Assembly: GCA_044347745.1 (NCBI GenBank)
Contig: JBIKUD010000002.1
Location: 62,001-126,000 of the forward strand
Direction of reading: 5' to 3'
From: JAIBBV01 sp044347745
GTDB lineage: Bacteria > Bdellovibrionota_C > UBA2361 > JAFLCA01
DNA length: 64,000 nucleotides
Translations under genes and position numbers: made by a program
Shown: in pieces, positions 50,908-59,562 of the stretch
Position numbering within the stretch: position 1 is the first letter of the stretch
How the letters are laid out: the number at the start of each line of letters is the position of its first letter
The notes under the pieces: generated by a model
Seen by the model: only the letters and a program-made list of their open reading frames with translations
What the model was told of the DNA's origin: nothing
Database searches by the model: none

Positions 50908-51534
50908 TTATCGTGAATACAACTCAACGATAAGCTGCTCATTAATTGACTGTGTCATTTGTGCACGGCTTGGCAAGGCATTAATGGTGCCCTTTACGCT
51001 AGCCTTGTCCAATGAGAGCCACTCAGGAATAACGCGACTCTCGGCAGCCAACATCGATGCCTGAACAGTCATGTCCTGCTTGCTGCGCTCATGTACCTCA
51101 ACAACATCGCCCATGTTCACTTGGTAGGATGGGATGGTCACCCTGCGACCATTCACCAATACTAAGCCATGATTTACCATCTGGCGTGATTGACGACGGG
51201 ATGCGCCGAAACCAAGGCGGTACACAATATTGTCCAAGCGACGTTCGAAAATGACGAGCATCTCTGTACCAGTCACGCCTTTTGCAGTTGAAGCTTTGGC
51301 GTATGCAGAACGGAATGACTTCTCGAGCATGCCGTAAATGCGCTTTACCTTCTGCTTCTCACGAAGCTGTACTTTATAATCTGAAAATGCCTGACGTCCC
51401 TTGCCGTGTTGACCAGGAACTCCTTCGCGACGCTCAACCGCGCACTTATTCGAGTAGCAACGCTCTCCCTTCAAAAAGAGCTTCTCACCCTCTCGTCTGC
51501 ACATCCGACATGCGGCGCCACAATACTTTGCCAT
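50908..51534 (-). CDS. rpsD: 30S ribosomal protein S4 (zinc-type)
   Basis: The 208-aa product keeps the N-terminal zinc-type cysteines (CGAACRMCRREGEKLFLKGE, then RCYSNKC) and the S4 RNA-binding domain (ERRLDNIVYRLGFGASRRQS). It initiates 30S assembly and in many bacteria represses its own operon through the mRNA leader; a structured leader exists upstream of rpmJ here. Confidence 0.97.
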   Translation of the reverse strand: MAKYCGAACRMCRREGEKLFLKGERCYSNKCAVERREGVPGQHGKGRQAFSDYKVQLREKQKVKRIYGMLEKSFRSAYAKASTAKGVTGTEMLVIFERRLDNIVYRLGFGASRRQSRQMVNHGLVLVNGRRVTIPSYQVNMGDVVEVHERSKQDMTVQASMLAAESRVIPEWLSLDKASVKGTINALPSRAQMTQSINEQLIVELYSR

Positions 51535-51559
51535 AATTAAACCCTACTCAGAAAAAAAG

Positions 51560-51958
51560 TTATACGCGACGGCTCTTACGCGCGCGGCAGCCGTTATGAG
51601 GAACTGGTGTGGTATCCTTGATCAAGGTGATATTCAAACCAGCTTGGTGCAAAGCACGCAAAGCAGATTCGCGACCTGAACCAGGGCCCTTCACAAATAC
51701 GGTTACTGAACGCACGCCTACTTCTTTTGCCTTGCGTGCAGCAGATTCACCAGCTACCTGAGCGGCGAATGGAGTTGACTTTCTTGAGCCCTTAAACCCA
51801 TTTGCGCCTGAGCTTGACCACGCAATAACGGCGCCCGAAGGATCCGTAATCGTGACAATCGTGTTGTTAAAGGTTGCATGCACGTAAGCAATTCCAACAG
51901 GAACATTCTTGCGTGTCTTCTTCTTACGAACTACTGGTTTTTGAACTTCGGTATTCAA
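51560..51958 (-). CDS. rpsK: 30S ribosomal protein S11
   Basis: The 132-aa product shows GIAYVHATFNNTIVTITDPS, SSGANGFKGSRKSTPFAAQV and the C-terminal DTTPVPHNGCRARKSRRV. It forms part of the 30S platform near the decoding site. It lies 30 bases after rpsM and 25 before rpsD. Confidence 0.97.
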   Translation of the reverse strand: MNTEVQKPVVRKKKTRKNVPVGIAYVHATFNNTIVTITDPSGAVIAWSSSGANGFKGSRKSTPFAAQVAGESAARKAKEVGVRSVTVFVKGPGSGRESALRALHQAGLNITLIKDTTPVPHNGCRARKSRRV

Positions 51959-51988
51959 AGCTCACTCCTCATCTATATAAAATCTATG

Positions 51989-52372
51989 TTACTTGCGTGG
52001 AGCTATTTTCTTGCCCGTTACAGGAGCCTTACGTGGGCCCTTGCGAGTACGTGCATTGGTGCGTGAACGTTGGCCGCGCACTGGCAAGCTCTTACGATGA
52101 CGCAATCCACGGTAGCATCCCATGTCCATCAGGCGTTTCACCGCCATTTGGCCTTCACGACGCAAATCACCTTCCACTTTGAAACGAGCTTCAATAATCG
52201 CGCGAATTCGTGCGACTTCGTCCTCGGTCAAATTGTCAGTGCGTGTGTTAAAATCAATCTTTGCTTCGTTTAGAATTTCTTCTGAACGGGAACGACCGAT
52301 CCCGAATAAATACCCAAGCCCAACAACAACTCGCTTGTTACGGGGCAAATCAACTCCAGCGATACGTGGCAT
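51989..52372 (-). CDS. rpsM: 30S ribosomal protein S13
   Basis: The 127-aa product starts MPRIAGVDLPRNKRVVVGLG and ends in the basic tail RTNARTRKGPRKAPVTGKKI that reaches the P-site tRNA. It binds the 30S head and bridges to the large subunit. It follows rpmJ by 39 bases. Confidence 0.97.
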   Translation of the reverse strand: MPRIAGVDLPRNKRVVVGLGYLFGIGRSRSEEILNEAKIDFNTRTDNLTEDEVARIRAIIEARFKVEGDLRREGQMAVKRLMDMGCYRGLRHRKSLPVRGQRSRTNARTRKGPRKAPVTGKKIAPRK

Positions 52373-52411
52373 GCCAACTATCCTCTTCGATCAAAAAAAC
52401 TTTCTACTCGC

Positions 52412-52528
52412 CTATCCTTGACGTTGCTTATGCTTCGGCGTGCGCTTGCACACAACGTAAATTTTACCCTTGCGACGGATAACTTTGCAGTAAGCACAAA
52501 TCGGTTTTGCGGACGCTCGAACTTTCAA
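52412..52528 (-). CDS. rpmJ: 50S ribosomal protein L36 (zinc-type)
   Basis: The 38-aa product begins KVRASAKPICAYCKVIRRKG after a TTG start and ends CKRTPKHKQRQG. The Cys-Cys-Cys-His set that holds zinc in the C+ form is complete. AAGGAG lies six bases before TTG 52528. It is the first gene after a 319-base gap and begins the alpha operon. Confidence 0.95.
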   Translation of the reverse strand: MKVRASAKPICAYCKVIRRKGKIYVVCKRTPKHKQRQG

Positions 52529-52710
52529 GACAAACTCCTTCTCGTTCAAAATGAACCCAACCCGTACTGTGTGCCTAATACCTCTGAATTACAGAGAAAT
52601 AATACAGCACATCACCCAGGGGCTCTATGACCTAACGGCAATACGACCCGGGGGCAGAGCGCGAGCCCTGCCGGGTGAAAAAAACGCATTTTTTTCACCC
52701 TTTTTCGGAG
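52529..52710 (-). promoter_or_regulatory. Structured leader of the rpmJ-rplQ operon
   Basis: The predicted 5' leader of about 180 bases contains a perfect 12-bp hairpin (GGGTGAAAAAAA, loop, complement; 52673-52700). A second GC-rich stem follows immediately (GGCAG...CTGCC, about 52652-52673). In E. coli, S4 controls the same downstream genes by binding a folded leader. Whether this one binds S4 is inference. Confidence 0.5.
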
Positions 52711-52716
52711 CGCTGC

Positions 52717-52745
52717 ATATTACCGAGTCCACAAAACAACTTCAA
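52717..52745 (-). promoter_or_regulatory. Predicted promoter of the rpmJ-rplQ operon
   Basis: On the minus strand TTGAAG (52745-52740) and TAATAT (52722-52717) are separated by 17 bases, giving a start near 52710. A TTGACAT/ATGTCAA inverted repeat lies just upstream (52750-52778) and could be an operator or part of other -35 elements. Confidence 0.55.
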
Positions 52746-52807
52746 GTGGTTGACATCGTTTTGTGAAATTATGTCAATCGAAAAAAAACTAAAAATTGCC
52801 CAAAACC

Positions 52808-52840
52808 ATACTGAAATAATTTATTCAATTATTTCAGTAT
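52808..52840 (-). terminator. AT-rich hairpin after adk
   Basis: ATACTGAAATAATT and its exact complement form a 14-bp stem with a 5-base loop, directly after the adk stop. T-runs follow after about 15 bases. It probably ends or weakens transcription of the long ribosomal operon. Confidence 0.65.
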
Positions 52841-52847
52841 CTTATCA

Positions 52848-53417
52848 CTAACTCATTCCAACCGTCGAAAGTATGCGGGCATGCACTTCCTCGATTGTCC
52901 CCAACCCATCAAGCTCAATTACTCCGTTTTCACCCTTGTAGTACTGGGTCACGGGCGCAGTTTGCTGCCAATAAACCTGAAGCCGCTTTGCAACAACTGC
53001 CTCATTGTCATCACTGCGTCCTGATCCGGCTTCACCGCGCTTACGCACTCTTTCGAGAAGCACAGAATCAGGAACTTTAAGCTCAATTACATGAGAAATT
53101 GGCGCGCTGAGCTGCGACAAAAGCAAGGTGAGCGCCTTTGCCTGATCAACGGTGCGCGGAAATCCATCCAGCAAAAAACCCTTCGCACAATCGGGTTTGC
53201 TGAGGCGATCACGAATTAGATCGATGACCAGTGCGTCGGGAACAAGTTCTCCGCCGTCCAAAAATTTCTTCACTCGCAAACCAAGTTCGGTTTGTGCAGC
53301 AACGGCCGAACGCATAATTTCGCCAGTTGATATGTGAGGAATGTGAGCATCGCGAGCAAGCAAAAGTGCTTGAGTTCCCTTTCCTGCCCCTGGTGGACCT
53401 AACAGAATAACTCGCAT
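52848..53417 (-). CDS. adk: Adenylate kinase (short-lid form)
   Basis: The 189-aa product shows the P-loop GPPGAGKGTQ, the AMP-binding HISTGEIMR and GFLLDGFPRTVDQA. The lid is short (RKRGEAGSGRSDDNEAVVAK) without zinc cysteines. It interconverts ATP plus AMP and two ADP. ATG 53417 is chosen because MRVILLGPPG begins there. It follows secY by 25 bases. Confidence 0.96.
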   Translation of the reverse strand: MRVILLGPPGAGKGTQALLLARDAHIPHISTGEIMRSAVAAQTELGLRVKKFLDGGELVPDALVIDLIRDRLSKPDCAKGFLLDGFPRTVDQAKALTLLLSQLSAPISHVIELKVPDSVLLERVRKRGEAGSGRSDDNEAVVAKRLQVYWQQTAPVTQYYKGENGVIELDGLGTIEEVHARILSTVGMS

Positions 53418-53442
53418 AATCGTCTGCCTCATCCAGAATTAA

Positions 53443-54783
53443 TTATCGGCGCACAAGACGTGACCGCATACCGGACATTGAGCCCATCCCGCCACCAGCT
53501 TTTGAAGATTTACTCATGAAAGCTTCGTAGTTTCGAGAAACAATATGGGATTCAATTTGGCTTGCAGTATCGAGTGTGACACCAACCACGATCAAGATTG
53601 CTGTTCCACCAAACACATGAGCAAATGAAGTTGCGCCGAAGTGCAAATACACTAGCTGCGGCAGAATACATACAGCAGAAATATACAATGCTCCCCACAA
53701 AGTCATGCGACCAAGTACATCATAGAAATAATCAGAGGTAGGTTTTCCTGGCCGTACGGTAGGAACAAAGCCACCATGTTTTTTCAAATTCTCAGCAACA
53801 TCGGGAGGATTAAAAATTACTGATGTATAGAAAAAGCTAAAGAGCATGATGAGTCCGACAAACACAACCGTGTAGGTCCACGTGCCCGGGTGCAAATACT
53901 CCATATACTCTTGAACAGTTTCGCTTCCGCTAAACGAAGCTACTGTGGCAGGAACCACGAGGAAAGCTGAGGCAAAAATCGGTGGAATAACTCCGGCCAT
54001 GTTTACCTTGAGTGGCATATAGGTGGTCTGCGCTTGAGCCATTTGCCGACCAACCATTCGACGTGGATATTGGATCGGAATTTTTCTATGTGAGCGCTCG
54101 ACAAAAACAATCGCCGCAGTTGAAAGCACACTGAATACAATCAAAAGCAAAATAGTGAGCGGAGCAATTTCGCCTGTTCTGGCAAGCGCTACCGTCTCCA
54201 CCAAAACCTCAGGCATACGCGCAATAATACCTGCGAAAATGATAACGCTAATTCCGTTACCAATTCCTCGCTCTGTAATTTGCTCACCGAGCCACATGAT
54301 AAATGCAGTACCAGCGGTCAAGGTCATCATGGTGGTTAATCTAAAGGTCCAACCGGGAGCGTGTACGAGCCCTTGTTTCTCAAGGCCATAGGCAATCATT
54401 AAACTCTGAACAAGCGCTAGCGCTATGGTGCCGTATCGAGTGTATCGCGTGAGAATTCGCTGTCCTGACTCCCCTTCCTTCTTAAGCTGCTCAAGCGCGG
54501 GAATGGTAGGCGTTAACACCTGCAAAATAATTGAAACGCTGATGTATGGGGTTATGCCCAGCGTAAAAATTGAAAAGTGCTCCAGCGCTCCACCAGAGAA
54601 CATATTAACGAGACCGAATAAGGTCCCGTCACCGGTATCAAACAATTTGCGGAGAGCTTCAACATCAATTCCAGGGGTGGAGACAAACACTCCAAGGCGG
54701 TACACCGCCAACATGCCGAGCACAAACAGAATGCGTTTACGCAGCTCTGGAATTTTACCTACGTCGCCAAGTCCGCCAATCAT
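53443..54783 (-). CDS. secY: Protein translocase subunit SecY
   Basis: The 446-aa product has ten membrane segments, the plug-adjacent GIMPYI-like region (FTLGITPYISVSIILQVLTP) and cytoplasmic loops with RRMVGRQ and the C-terminal SHIVSRNYEAF. It forms the channel for protein export. ATG 54783 follows GGGGGGAG by six bases; the frame allows a TTG seven codons earlier. It lies 130 bases after rplO. Confidence 0.97.
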   Translation of the reverse strand: MIGGLGDVGKIPELRKRILFVLGMLAVYRLGVFVSTPGIDVEALRKLFDTGDGTLFGLVNMFSGGALEHFSIFTLGITPYISVSIILQVLTPTIPALEQLKKEGESGQRILTRYTRYGTIALALVQSLMIAYGLEKQGLVHAPGWTFRLTTMMTLTAGTAFIMWLGEQITERGIGNGISVIIFAGIIARMPEVLVETVALARTGEIAPLTILLLIVFSVLSTAAIVFVERSHRKIPIQYPRRMVGRQMAQAQTTYMPLKVNMAGVIPPIFASAFLVVPATVASFSGSETVQEYMEYLHPGTWTYTVVFVGLIMLFSFFYTSVIFNPPDVAENLKKHGGFVPTVRPGKPTSDYFYDVLGRMTLWGALYISAVCILPQLVYLHFGATSFAHVFGGTAILIVVGVTLDTASQIESHIVSRNYEAFMSKSSKAGGGMGSMSGMRSRLVRR

Positions 54784-54913
54784 GAGCATCTCCCCCCTAG
54801 CCAAATACTTCGGAAATTTCCCCTAATAGAGGAATTCTTAGAATCACTACCTCTACGGGCCAGCTGACGAAATGACTAATTGAGCGCGGCAACTGAGGCA
54901 GCAATTCGTTTAA

Positions 54914-55396
54914 CTACGCAGCCTTCTGTGCACCGAGAATCTCTACGGAACCACCACAGGCTTCAATCTTCGCACGTGCGCTCGCCGAAATTGCATGCAC
55001 TTGCACATGCAGTTTCTTGGTGAGTGCGCCAGTACCAAGCACTTTAACGCCTGCTTTGCTGCGATTATGATTACCATAACCACGGGCAAGGATCATTTCA
55101 GCGGTTACTGTGCTACCAGCATCAAATGACTCTAACTTGGAAAGGTTGATGACATTGTACTGGTTTGCACCTTGTGTACGTTGACGTGAACGGAATCCGA
55201 ATTTTGGCAAACGGCGATACAAAGGCATTTGACCGCCTTCAAATCCTGGACGTACGCCTCCGCCTGAGCGAGCTGTTTGTCCCTTACCACCGCGTGAGGA
55301 TGTTTTACCATGACCTGATGATTCACCACGGCCTACACGCTTTCTTGGTTTACGAGCACCATTTGGTGGTGCCAATCTTGACAACGAAATTTCCAT
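54914..55396 (-). CDS. rplO: 50S ribosomal protein L15
   Basis: The 160-aa product has the Gly-rich N-terminus (KRVGRGESSGHGKTSSRGGK) and RRLPKFGFRSRQRTQGANQY of L15. It helps late 50S assembly. It follows rpmD by 31 bases. Confidence 0.97.
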   Translation of the reverse strand: MEISLSRLAPPNGARKPRKRVGRGESSGHGKTSSRGGKGQTARSGGGVRPGFEGGQMPLYRRLPKFGFRSRQRTQGANQYNVINLSKLESFDAGSTVTAEMILARGYGNHNRSKAGVKVLGTGALTKKLHVQVHAISASARAKIEACGGSVEILGAQKAA

Positions 55397-55427
55397 ATTC
55401 CTTCCTTACTAACTTCAGCTCGAGTAA

Positions 55428-55625
55428 TTAGGCTTTTGTGACTTCCACAATTTGAGCAACTCGGCGAATCATTCCCAAAAGGGCCGGGTTGGAGGTGTGC
55501 TCGCGCTCATCTCCAATTCGATTCAGTCCTAACGCCTTGATCGTGCCACGAACAATCTGATCGCGTCCGATGTAGCTTCGGGTAAGACGCACTTTAATGC
55601 GCTCTCCTGCTTTTGCCTTTGCCAT
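55428..55625 (-). CDS. rpmD: 50S ribosomal protein L30
   Basis: The 65-aa product shows IKVRLTRSYIGRDQIVRGTI, ALGLNRIGDE and a C-terminal VAQIVEV strand, as in bacterial L30. ATG 55625 starts MAKAKAG; an upstream in-frame ATG is less likely. It lies 24 bases after rpsE. Confidence 0.95.
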   Translation of the reverse strand: MAKAKAGERIKVRLTRSYIGRDQIVRGTIKALGLNRIGDEREHTSNPALLGMIRRVAQIVEVTKA

Positions 55626-55649
55626 ACTATCCGTCTCCAAAAATCTGAA

Positions 55650-56186
55650 CTAGAAAGGCTTGTAGCCAAGCTCATCTATTGTGGTGCCACGCATTGAGGC
55701 CACTACTTCTGGCTCCTTCAACTTAAGCAACCCGTCTAATGTAGCCTTAAGAACATTGTGCGGATTACTTGAACCCAAACACTTTGTCTTAATATCCTTA
55801 ATGCCTACAGCTTCAATAACTGATCGGACTACCGACCCAGCAATTACGCCAGTACCAGGCTGAGCTGGTCGCATAAGTACTGAGGAAGCCCCTGACTGTC
55901 CAAGTACGTGATGAGGAACTGACACACCACGAAGAGGAATCTTTATGAGTGTCTTGCGAGCTTGTTCAGACGCCTTACGAATGGCATCAGGAACCTCGCC
56001 AGCTTTACCCAAACCGACGCCGATATGGCCACGGCCATCGCCGGTTACTACGAGAGCGCTGAAGCTGAAGCGGCGACCACCCTTTACTACTTTGGCGACG
56101 CGATTAATCGCGACGGTCTTATCCTTCAATTCTCCGCACTGCTCAACACCAACACGACGGTGATGCAATCTATCCTTCATTCCCAT
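55650..56186 (-). CDS. rpsE: 30S ribosomal protein S5
   Basis: The 178-aa product has the double-stranded-RNA-like domain (LKDKTVAINRVAKVVKGGRR) and VGLGKAGEVPDAIRKASEQA, with RPAQPGTGVIAGSVVRSVIE. It works in decoding accuracy and mRNA unwinding. It follows rplR by 24 bases. Confidence 0.97.
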   Translation of the reverse strand: MGMKDRLHHRRVGVEQCGELKDKTVAINRVAKVVKGGRRFSFSALVVTGDGRGHIGVGLGKAGEVPDAIRKASEQARKTLIKIPLRGVSVPHHVLGQSGASSVLMRPAQPGTGVIAGSVVRSVIEAVGIKDIKTKCLGSSNPHNVLKATLDGLLKLKEPEVVASMRGTTIDELGYKPF

Positions 56187-56210
56187 AGATACTCTCTCAA
56201 ACGCTCTTTA

Positions 56211-56621
56211 CTAGAACTCTAAACCACCTGCTCGGGCACCTTCTGCCACAGCTTTCACGCGACCATGATATACGAACCCATTACGGTCGAATACCACTCG
56301 GGTCACCTTATGCTCCTTAGAACGCTCGGCAAGAACCAAGCCTACTGCGTGAGCTGCTGCAACACTTTTGACGCTCTTTGCCTTGCTCGCTGCTTCGGAC
56401 ACATCAACACTCGCGATACGCTCACATACTTCTTTTTCAAGAGTAGAGGCAGATGCGAGGGTTTTACCCGAAATATCATCAACAAGTTGCGCATACATGT
56501 GTTTGCTGCTGCGGAACACACTTAAGCGTGGGCGTGAAGCCTCTCCAAAAACTTTCTTGCGAATGCGGATTTTTACGCGTTCGCGTGCCGTAATTCGCAC
56601 TTTCTTTGATTTGATTGCCAT
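56211..56621 (-). CDS. rplR: 50S ribosomal protein L18
   Basis: The 136-aa product shows ARERVKIRIRKKVFGEASRP, LSVFRSSKHMYAQLVDDISG and the end VFDRNGFVYHGRVKAVAEGA, all L18 features. It binds 5S rRNA. The region near 45-95 is somewhat longer than in the usual ~120-aa form. Confidence 0.97.
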   Translation of the reverse strand: MAIKSKKVRITARERVKIRIRKKVFGEASRPRLSVFRSSKHMYAQLVDDISGKTLASASTLEKEVCERIASVDVSEAASKAKSVKSVAAAHAVGLVLAERSKEHKVTRVVFDRNGFVYHGRVKAVAEGARAGGLEF

Positions 56622-56654
56622 TTGCTCCTCCGAGTTCTGTCTATCGACTATGCG

Positions 56655-57200
56655 TTATGCTTTTTTACCTGTTTTACCAGCTTTACGCCTAATCTTCTCT
56701 TCTGCGTATTTAATTCCTTTGCCAAGGTACGGCTCAGGAGGCTGTACCTTACGGATTCGTGCTGCGACCTGACCCACAAGCTCACGATCAGCACTGTCAA
56801 GGTCGATCACGTTCTTAGTTACGTTGCACTTTACCTCTTTTGGAATCTCAATCACTACTTCGTGCGAAAAACCAACGGTAAGGGTTAATGCCTGGCCAGC
56901 AAGCTTTGCTGTAAATCCAACTCCGTTCAGTTCAAGGCTTCGCTTCCAACCGGTGGAAACGCCTTTGACCATATTATTGATACGGGCACGAGCAGTTCCG
57001 TAATTTGCCTTTAATTGTGCATTAGTAACCGACTCTGGTGCTGACACAATCACTTTACCGCCTTCAACCGCTACCTGCACACCGTGTGCGGGGCGAAAAG
57101 AAAGCCGACCCTTTGGGCCCTCAATAATAATATCACCCGCCTGCACATTTGCTTTAACTCCTTGTGGGAGCGCAACGGGAAGTTTACCAATACGTGACAT
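56655..57200 (-). CDS. rplF: 50S ribosomal protein L6
   Basis: The 181-aa product starts MSRIGKLPVALPQGVKANVQ and has the C-terminal signature QPPEPYLGKGIKYAEEKIRR. It sits near the factor-binding centre of the 50S subunit. It follows rpsH by 18 bases. Confidence 0.97.
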   Translation of the reverse strand: MSRIGKLPVALPQGVKANVQAGDIIIEGPKGRLSFRPAHGVQVAVEGGKVIVSAPESVTNAQLKANYGTARARINNMVKGVSTGWKRSLELNGVGFTAKLAGQALTLTVGFSHEVVIEIPKEVKCNVTKNVIDLDSADRELVGQVAARIRKVQPPEPYLGKGIKYAEEKIRRKAGKTGKKA

Positions 57201-57218
57201 ACGAATCTCTCCTGGGAA

Positions 57219-57620
57219 CTAGCCCACTACTGCCAAAATCTCACCACCAATCTTTCTCTTGCGGGCTTCACGATCAGACATCACGCCCTGAGAGGTAGAA
57301 ACGATGGATATACCCAATCCGCCCTCAATACTCGGAAGCTCATCTGAGCCAGCGTATGAACGGCATCCTGGTTTGCTCATTCGACGCAAGGTCGACAATG
57401 CAGGTTGGCCGCTGCTGTAGTACTTAAGGAACACTTCAAACTCTTCACGAACCTCGCCCTCAACCGAGCGTGCTTCGAAGCCTTCAATAAATCCCTCTGA
57501 CTTCAACACTTCTAAAATGCTTGCAGCCATATTGGACTTAAGAATACGTACGACACGGTGGCCTGTACGCTGCGCATTGCGCACTCGAGTCAATAAATCA
57601 GCTATAGGGTCAGTTCTCAT
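57219..57620 (-). CDS. rpsH: 30S ribosomal protein S8
   Basis: The 133-aa product starts MRTDPIADLLTRVRNAQRTG and ends in the signature GGLGISIVSTSQGVMSDREA. It binds the central domain of 16S rRNA and in E. coli represses the spc operon. ATG 57620 is preferred over an ATG four codons upstream because homologues start with this Met. Confidence 0.97.
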   Translation of the reverse strand: MRTDPIADLLTRVRNAQRTGHRVVRILKSNMAASILEVLKSEGFIEGFEARSVEGEVREEFEVFLKYYSSGQPALSTLRRMSKPGCRSYAGSDELPSIEGGLGISIVSTSQGVMSDREARKRKIGGEILAVVG

Positions 57621-57677
57621 ATGCTCATCCAATTCTTCAAAACGAAACTTAGTTAATCTCCCGCTCAGCCAACCGTA

Positions 57678-57863
57678 CTACCAGCTAGCCTTAACAACTC
57701 CCGGGATGAGGCCCTTATGGGCGAAATCACGGAAGCAAATGCGACAAAGCATAAACTTTCGATACACTGCACGAGGACGCCCACAGGCCTGACAGCGTGT
57801 GTATTTACGTACCTTGAACTTTGGTGTACTTGCCGCTTTGATCAACAAACATTTCTTAGCCAC
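57678..57863 (-). CDS. rpsN: 30S ribosomal protein S14 (zinc-type)
   Basis: The 61-aa product is the short C+ form: RCQACGRPRAVYRKFMLCRI carries two CxxC pairs (the second is CRIC) that hold zinc, and it ends GLIPGVVKASW. It lies between rplE and rpsH as usual. Confidence 0.97.
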   Translation of the reverse strand: MAKKCLLIKAASTPKFKVRKYTRCQACGRPRAVYRKFMLCRICFRDFAHKGLIPGVVKASW

Positions 57864-57886
57864 AGGAATCCTTCTCTCAAAAAAAC

Positions 57887-58426
57887 TTAGTTACGAAACG
57901 GCATGCCTAACTGAGTAAGCAAAGCCCGCCCTTCTTCGTCGGTCTTGGCAGTAGTTACAAAAGTAATGTCTAATCCACGGACCTTATCAAGCTTATCCAT
58001 CTCGATTTCAGGAAACACAATTTGTTCCTTAAGCCCGAGGGTATAATTACCACGACCGTCAAATCCCTTAGGTGGGGTTCCGCGGAAGTCTCTTACGCGA
58101 GGCAAAGCAACCGCAACAAGGCGATCGAAGAAGTCCCACATACGGTCTCTACGCAAAGTCGCAACACAACCAATTGGCAGGTTTGCACGTAGCTTAAAGC
58201 TCGCAATTGACTTCTTTGACTTGGTCACCATTGGCTTCTGACCACTGAGACGGGTCATGGCGTACACTGCGTACTCCATGGCTTTTCCGTTCTGAGTCAT
58301 CTCACCTACACCTGAGTTCAGCACTATTTTGAGCAGGCGAGGAACTTGCATTGGGGAACTATACCCAAACTGCTTCATCAAAGCTGGCACAACATCTTTT
58401 TTATATTTTTCTTGCACTCGATTCAT
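57887..58426 (-). CDS. rplE: 50S ribosomal protein L5
   Basis: The 179-aa product shows VPRLLKIVLNSGVGEMTQNG, the TRLSGQKPMVTKSKKSIASF block and RDFRGTPPKGFDGRGNYTLG. It binds 5S rRNA and contacts P-site tRNA. It follows rplX by 35 bases. Confidence 0.97.
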   Translation of the reverse strand: MNRVQEKYKKDVVPALMKQFGYSSPMQVPRLLKIVLNSGVGEMTQNGKAMEYAVYAMTRLSGQKPMVTKSKKSIASFKLRANLPIGCVATLRRDRMWDFFDRLVAVALPRVRDFRGTPPKGFDGRGNYTLGLKEQIVFPEIEMDKLDKVRGLDITFVTTAKTDEEGRALLTQLGMPFRN

Positions 58427-58461
58427 GGGAATTCCCTCTTCTCTCTACCTTTGCTCTAAGA

Positions 58462-58824
58462 CTAAGCATCGATCTGAACAAACTCTTTTGAGCTCGGATC
58501 GATATACCCTCGCACCTTACGGCCATCCGCTAAAGCTTTATGCTTAAGGCGAACTGGGCGCTTAATTTTCTCGGCATAAAACATTACGTTCGACACGTGA
58601 ATTGGAGCCTCTTTTGCTATCTTGCCACCTGGGCGATTTGGGCCTTGCGGCTTCTGGTGACGAGCAACAAAGTTCAACCCTTCAACGATAACGCGTTCGC
58701 TGCCAATGAATCGAACGATTTTACCAGTCTTGCCCTTGTTTTGACGGGTTCCTGAATTGCCGCCTGCAATGACCATCACAAGGTCACCTTTGCGTAGCGT
58801 ATGTTTTTGTCTATCGGCTGCCAT
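58462..58824 (-). CDS. rplX: 50S ribosomal protein L24
   Basis: The 120-aa product has a KOW motif near the N-terminus (LRKGDLVMVIAGGNSGTRQN, GKTGKIVRF), then VEGLNFVARHQKPQ and the HVSNVMF strand. It is an early 50S assembly protein at the exit tunnel. A short extra loop (GNSGTRQN) appears in the KOW region. Confidence 0.96.
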   Translation of the reverse strand: MAADRQKHTLRKGDLVMVIAGGNSGTRQNKGKTGKIVRFIGSERVIVEGLNFVARHQKPQGPNRPGGKIAKEAPIHVSNVMFYAEKIKRPVRLKHKALADGRKVRGYIDPSSKEFVQIDA

Positions 58825-58861
58825 AACTTACCTCTTCAAATCTCTGTTTCTCTGGGCACGA

Positions 58862-59239
58862 TTAAAGCACTTCAGGCGCAAGAGAAATAATTTTCATGAA
58901 CTTCTTACTTCGTAGTTCACGAGCAACTGGTCCGAATATACGGGTTCCAATTGGTTCTTGCTGCGCATTTAACAACACAGCGCTGTTATCATCAAACTTA
59001 ATGGTTGATCCGTCGTCGCGTGCAACCTCTTTAGCTGTACGCACGATGACTGCTTTATGTACGGTGCCTTTAGCAATCTTCGAATTCGGAATTGCTTCTC
59101 GCACTGCAACCACAATCACATCGCCAATCGTCGCATAACGACGACGAGAACCGCCAAGCACCTTAACGCATACTACGCGTTTGGCACCTGAGTTATCTGC
59201 TACATCTAAAACTGATTTGAGCTGAATCATATCTGACAC
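58862..59239 (-). CDS. rplN: 50S ribosomal protein L14
   Basis: The 125-aa product shows MIQLKSVLDVADNSGAKRVV, VKVLGGSRRRYATIGDVIVV and GTRIFGPVARELRSKKFMKI. It contacts the 30S subunit. It follows rpsQ by 14 bases. Confidence 0.97.
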   Translation of the reverse strand: MSDMIQLKSVLDVADNSGAKRVVCVKVLGGSRRRYATIGDVIVVAVREAIPNSKIAKGTVHKAVIVRTAKEVARDDGSTIKFDDNSAVLLNAQQEPIGTRIFGPVARELRSKKFMKIISLAPEVL

Positions 59240-59253
59240 CTAAATCTAACAAA

Positions 59254-59547
59254 TTAGCCAGCAATCTCGGCCTTGCGGATCACTTCGGCAATCTTCCAAC
59301 GCTTTAACTTACTGAGGGGGCGAGTCTCAACAATTCGAACTCTGTCGCCTACGCCACAACCATTGGCTTCATCATGAGCATAATACTTGCTGGTCTTACG
59401 CACATATTTTCCATAAGTGCCGTGCTTCACTTGACGCTCAACAGCAACAACTACTGTCTTTTGCATTTTGTTGCTCACGACGATTCCCTCACGAGCCTTT
59501 GCGCGCCCTCGGGTTTCTGTTGAGTTATCTACTTTTCTCTCTGCCAT
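59254..59547 (-). CDS. rpsQ: 30S ribosomal protein S17
   Basis: The 97-aa product shows GIVVSNKMQKTVVVAVERQV, then YGKYVRKTSKYYAHDEANGC and VGDRVRIVETRPLSKLKRWK. It is a primary 16S rRNA binder. The N-terminus has about 15 extra polar residues. Confidence 0.97.
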   Translation of the reverse strand: MAERKVDNSTETRGRAKAREGIVVSNKMQKTVVVAVERQVKHGTYGKYVRKTSKYYAHDEANGCGVGDRVRIVETRPLSKLKRWKIAEVIRKAEIAG

Positions 59548-59562
59548 ATTCTACTCTTCTCG

